Below are positions 61,143 through 64,000 of a stretch of 64,000 nucleotides of DNA, piece after piece (the first letter of the stretch is position 1; each line of letters starts with the position of its first letter). Origin of the DNA: Phymorhynchus buccinoides. Its lineage: Eukaryota; Mollusca; Gastropoda; Neogastropoda; Raphitomidae. Both the position numbers and the translations under genes were made by a program. The stretch is taken from assembly GCA_017654935.2 (NCBI GenBank), contig CM065706.1:4382379-4446378 (forward strand), read 5' to 3'. Below the pieces are notes generated by a model, which saw only the letters and a list, made by a program, of their open reading frames with translations, was not told the origin of the DNA and did not search any database.

Positions 61143-61479
61143 GTGAGTCACAGCAGCTGGTATGGTGCAGGGGAAGAAACAACCACAAACCAAACCAGAC
61201 ATCAGTCCATCACAAATGTGTTGAGCAAAAGACAAAAATTAGTCAACAACTCCCCCCACCCCACCCCAAAATACCAAATGTTTTGCTTAGGGTGGATTTG
61301 TGCCGTGGATTCCTGCTCACTCAAAAACGGACAGCTCAAAAACAATGGATAATTCGCAGTAATTTTCTGCTCCCAGTTTCACCCTTTCACCGCCACTGTC
61401 GCCTCTTCCACAATGATTTAACAGCCATGTCACTGAAAGGCATCAAATGAGTGTCTGTTAACGGAGTGACCTTACGTTT

Positions 61480-61725
61480 TTAACCCTTTCGCCGCCAGCC
61501 TTTTTCCAGCCAAAAATTCCCATTAAATTTACCTGGGTAGAGAACAAAATCCATCTGCAGTATTGGGGATTCTTCTGTGACATATATAAAATAAGGTCTA
61601 CCCTTACTTCCCAAAACTAAGACAATAGGGTCTTTGGATAATAGACCCCAATTTGATGCCCTTTAGTGACATGGGTGTTAAATCACTGTGGTGCTAAAAT
61701 GCGACTTTGGCGGCGAAAGGGTTAA
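61480..61725 (+). mobile_element. MITE with TTAACCCTTTCGCC ends, copy B
   Basis: Same element, inverted ends intact (TTAACCCTTTCGCCGCC and GGCGGCGAAAGGGTTAA). Confidence 0.75.
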
Positions 61726-62658
61726 TCTTGGGAGGTAAGGATAGGCCCTATTTTATGCATGGCACAGAGGAATCCCCAGTATTGCAGACCGGGAATCTGT
61801 TCTCTACCCAGGTAAGTTTAATGGAAAGTTTTGGCTAAAAAAAATGGCTGGCGTTGAAAGGGTTAAGCCGTGTCAAGCTCCTGACATAACATCATCAGTC
61901 TAAAATCTAAACATTTGTTTAGGGCATATTCATGTGCAGTGGATTCCTGCTAACTCAAAAACACTGGAGAATTCGTGGTAATTTCCTGGTCCCAGTTTAT
62001 TGATCTTTATGCTGAAAGGTCTGTTTAACTAAAAAATATTGGCTATCTCAAGAGACAATTTCAGTCCCTTCAGTTTTGACTTCAGCAGCGATTTTCACTG
62101 TATATTTTCATGTATTCTATCAGTATCCACAACATGAAAGACCATTTTTGAATGATTCCTGTGTTTATTTGATTGTTTTTAAAAACATTAAACCAAGCCA
62201 CTAGAAACAAGGGCATCGCCGAGCAGCAGCAACGCAAGTGCATTGTCAGCAAGGCACAATGCAAACCCGGCCAGAGTTATGTCCTCTCCCCCCCCCCCCC
62301 CCCCCAATAAACACACCACTTTCCACCCTTACAGAACGCATAAAATACATAGCCCAAAATTTGAAGCGATTCTGTTCAGTAGTTCACGAGATACAGCTGA
62401 ACCTTTATACAAACTTCCTTGCACCATGGTACACCACCACACAAAATTTGAAGCGATTCTGTTCACTAGTTCACGAAATAAAGCTGGGGGGAAATTACAT
62501 AGCCCAAAGAAGGAAATTTCGGTTTTCATGGTCAAACTTCAAGGTCAAGGTCAGCACGGTGTTGATTAACGAAAGGAAGCTTCCTTTTCAAGCTGTCTAC
62601 CCCTCTGCCAATTTTAATCAAATTCCAAACAGTAGTTTTTAAGATAATCGATACACAG

Positions 62659-62718
<60 letters not shown>

Positions 62719-62762
62719 CAATCGCAAAACCCCGGCCTCTGGCCGGGTAACAAAGAGGCAAA

Positions 62763-62784
62763 GCTCCAGGCCTGCACCCACGGT
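62763..62784 (+). repeat. Short copy of the exon-7 acceptor and start, copy B
   Basis: Same short match as in copy A, CTCCAGGCCTGCACCCACG, in the intron after exon 7. Confidence 0.5.
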
Positions 62785-63450
62785 CCTATTTCTGCGAATG
62801 ATCTATCTCAAATGTCAAACTTCATTTGTCTATGAAATCAAAACTAGACAGGTTACCTCAATTCTGTTTTCTGCATATTTCTGGGATATCTTTATTCCCA
62901 TCTAGCAGAAACAAAAATTTCAAGTTATGCCCAAATACTGTTGAACGACTAGCACCCCGAAGCCCATTATATTTTGCACGCTGTAATATTTCAGAAAAGT
63001 GTTTCCTATGTACAACCGTGGACTGACTTCAACATTTTAGTCGACGTCAACATTCTATTATGTCAGGTGTGGGTGGGTTTGTATGTTGGTGTGTGGGTGG
63101 GTAAGTGTGTGGGTGTGTGTGTGTGTTGTGTTTGTGACTGTGAGTGTATGGCAATATTTTGCTATTATTATTATTATATAAGTGATGTTATTGGTTTCAT
63201 TTCTATCTCTATAGTCTGTGTTTTTAGCTTAGGGGGATCTTATAATATGCTTGGTGTGTATGTGAGTGAGTGGGGGGGGGGGGGGGGGGGGGGCATACTC
63301 AAGTGATAGCCATACTGGTTTGTGATAGTGTTAATTATTATTGTTTTATGTGGTACATGTTATTATTTACTGTGATGTCATTATTATCTGTGAATATTAC
63401 TTGCAGCATCTAAAGAGGATCGATCATTGGATGCTCAGTGTACTTTTTAG

Positions 63451-63532
<82 letters not shown>

Positions 63533-64000
63533 TAACTATACTTTATGTCATTTACACACGTGCTTTTATGTTATTTTACAAATGTCTCTTCTGTTAGGTT
63601 ATAACAATGTCTTATTTTGTCTTCATTTTGATGTGCATGCCGAAAAACAAATTTCTTCACTTGTTTGGAGACAATTGTTGAATTGAACTGAATTGAATTT
63701 TCCCAAGCTCTATCACAGTTATGGAGCAAACGTCAAGCTTAATCTTCTTCTTCTCCTCCGATCACTCAGACAGTTTCCTGTCAATTATGAGCGCAGATGC
63801 GTCATGCGGCTAAGAAATAGGCCCTGCAGCTAGTCCGACTTCGGCTGGAGGAGATCTTTTTGAACGTGTTTCTTGAAAAAAAAGGCAGGAGGAGAATGGA
63901 CCGGTAAAGACAGAAAGATAGTAGATGACAGTAAGGAAAGGGAAAAGGCAGAATCAAAGAGTGACAAATTAGAGGAAGTTACAAGCACAGAACTTCCAGA

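Overview
Eukaryotic, intron-rich and very repeat-rich DNA, most likely from a marine mollusc (probably a gastropod). That placement is an inference from an invertebrate L1-CAM/neuroglian-like gene with short exons and multi-kb introns, tRNA-derived SINEs, L2/CR1-like LINE scraps, abundant (CT)n/(CA)n tracts and dispersed repeats rich in AAGGTCA; no species can be named. Nothing prokaryotic is present.

The only real gene is the 5' part of an immunoglobulin-superfamily cell-adhesion gene: a signal peptide followed by Ig domains 1-4 and the start of Ig5, each Ig domain coded by two exons. It appears three times. Copy C (1-6669, minus strand) holds exons 1-2 only. Copy A (7170-41239, plus strand) holds exons 1-10. 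Copy B (41740-64000, plus strand) holds exons 1-7 and runs off the window. The three blocks are separated by two runs of exactly 500 N (6670-7169, 41240-41739) and share exons and nearly all intronic repeats in the same order, with scattered SNPs and indels and different array copy numbers. The simplest reading is three contigs of one locus (haplotypes or overlaps) placed side by side by scaffolding; real inverted or tandem duplication is the alternative. Copy B has clean frames in all seven exons. Copy A has single-base frame errors in exons 2, 6, probably 8 and probably 10. Copy C exon 1 is broken by several indels.

The introns hold many tandem arrays, foldback elements (MITEs), SINEs and LINE fragments. 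The most unusual pattern is that several arrays are built from the gene's own exon edges. About 2.2 kb upstream of exon 3 consists of repeats carrying the exon-3 acceptor plus the first part of exon 3. About 1.5 kb downstream of exon 4 consists of some 33 units of 44 bp carrying the last 20 bp of exon 4 plus its donor. Exon 9 has two extra degenerate copies of its 3' end plus donor, exon 10 has a decayed downstream duplicate, and a short exon-7 start lies 1.8 kb downstream of exon 7. Exon 6 sits between two foldback elements in opposite orientation, close to both splice sites. Intron 3 has two 16-bp arrays of the same family in inverted orientation. These are the main leads.
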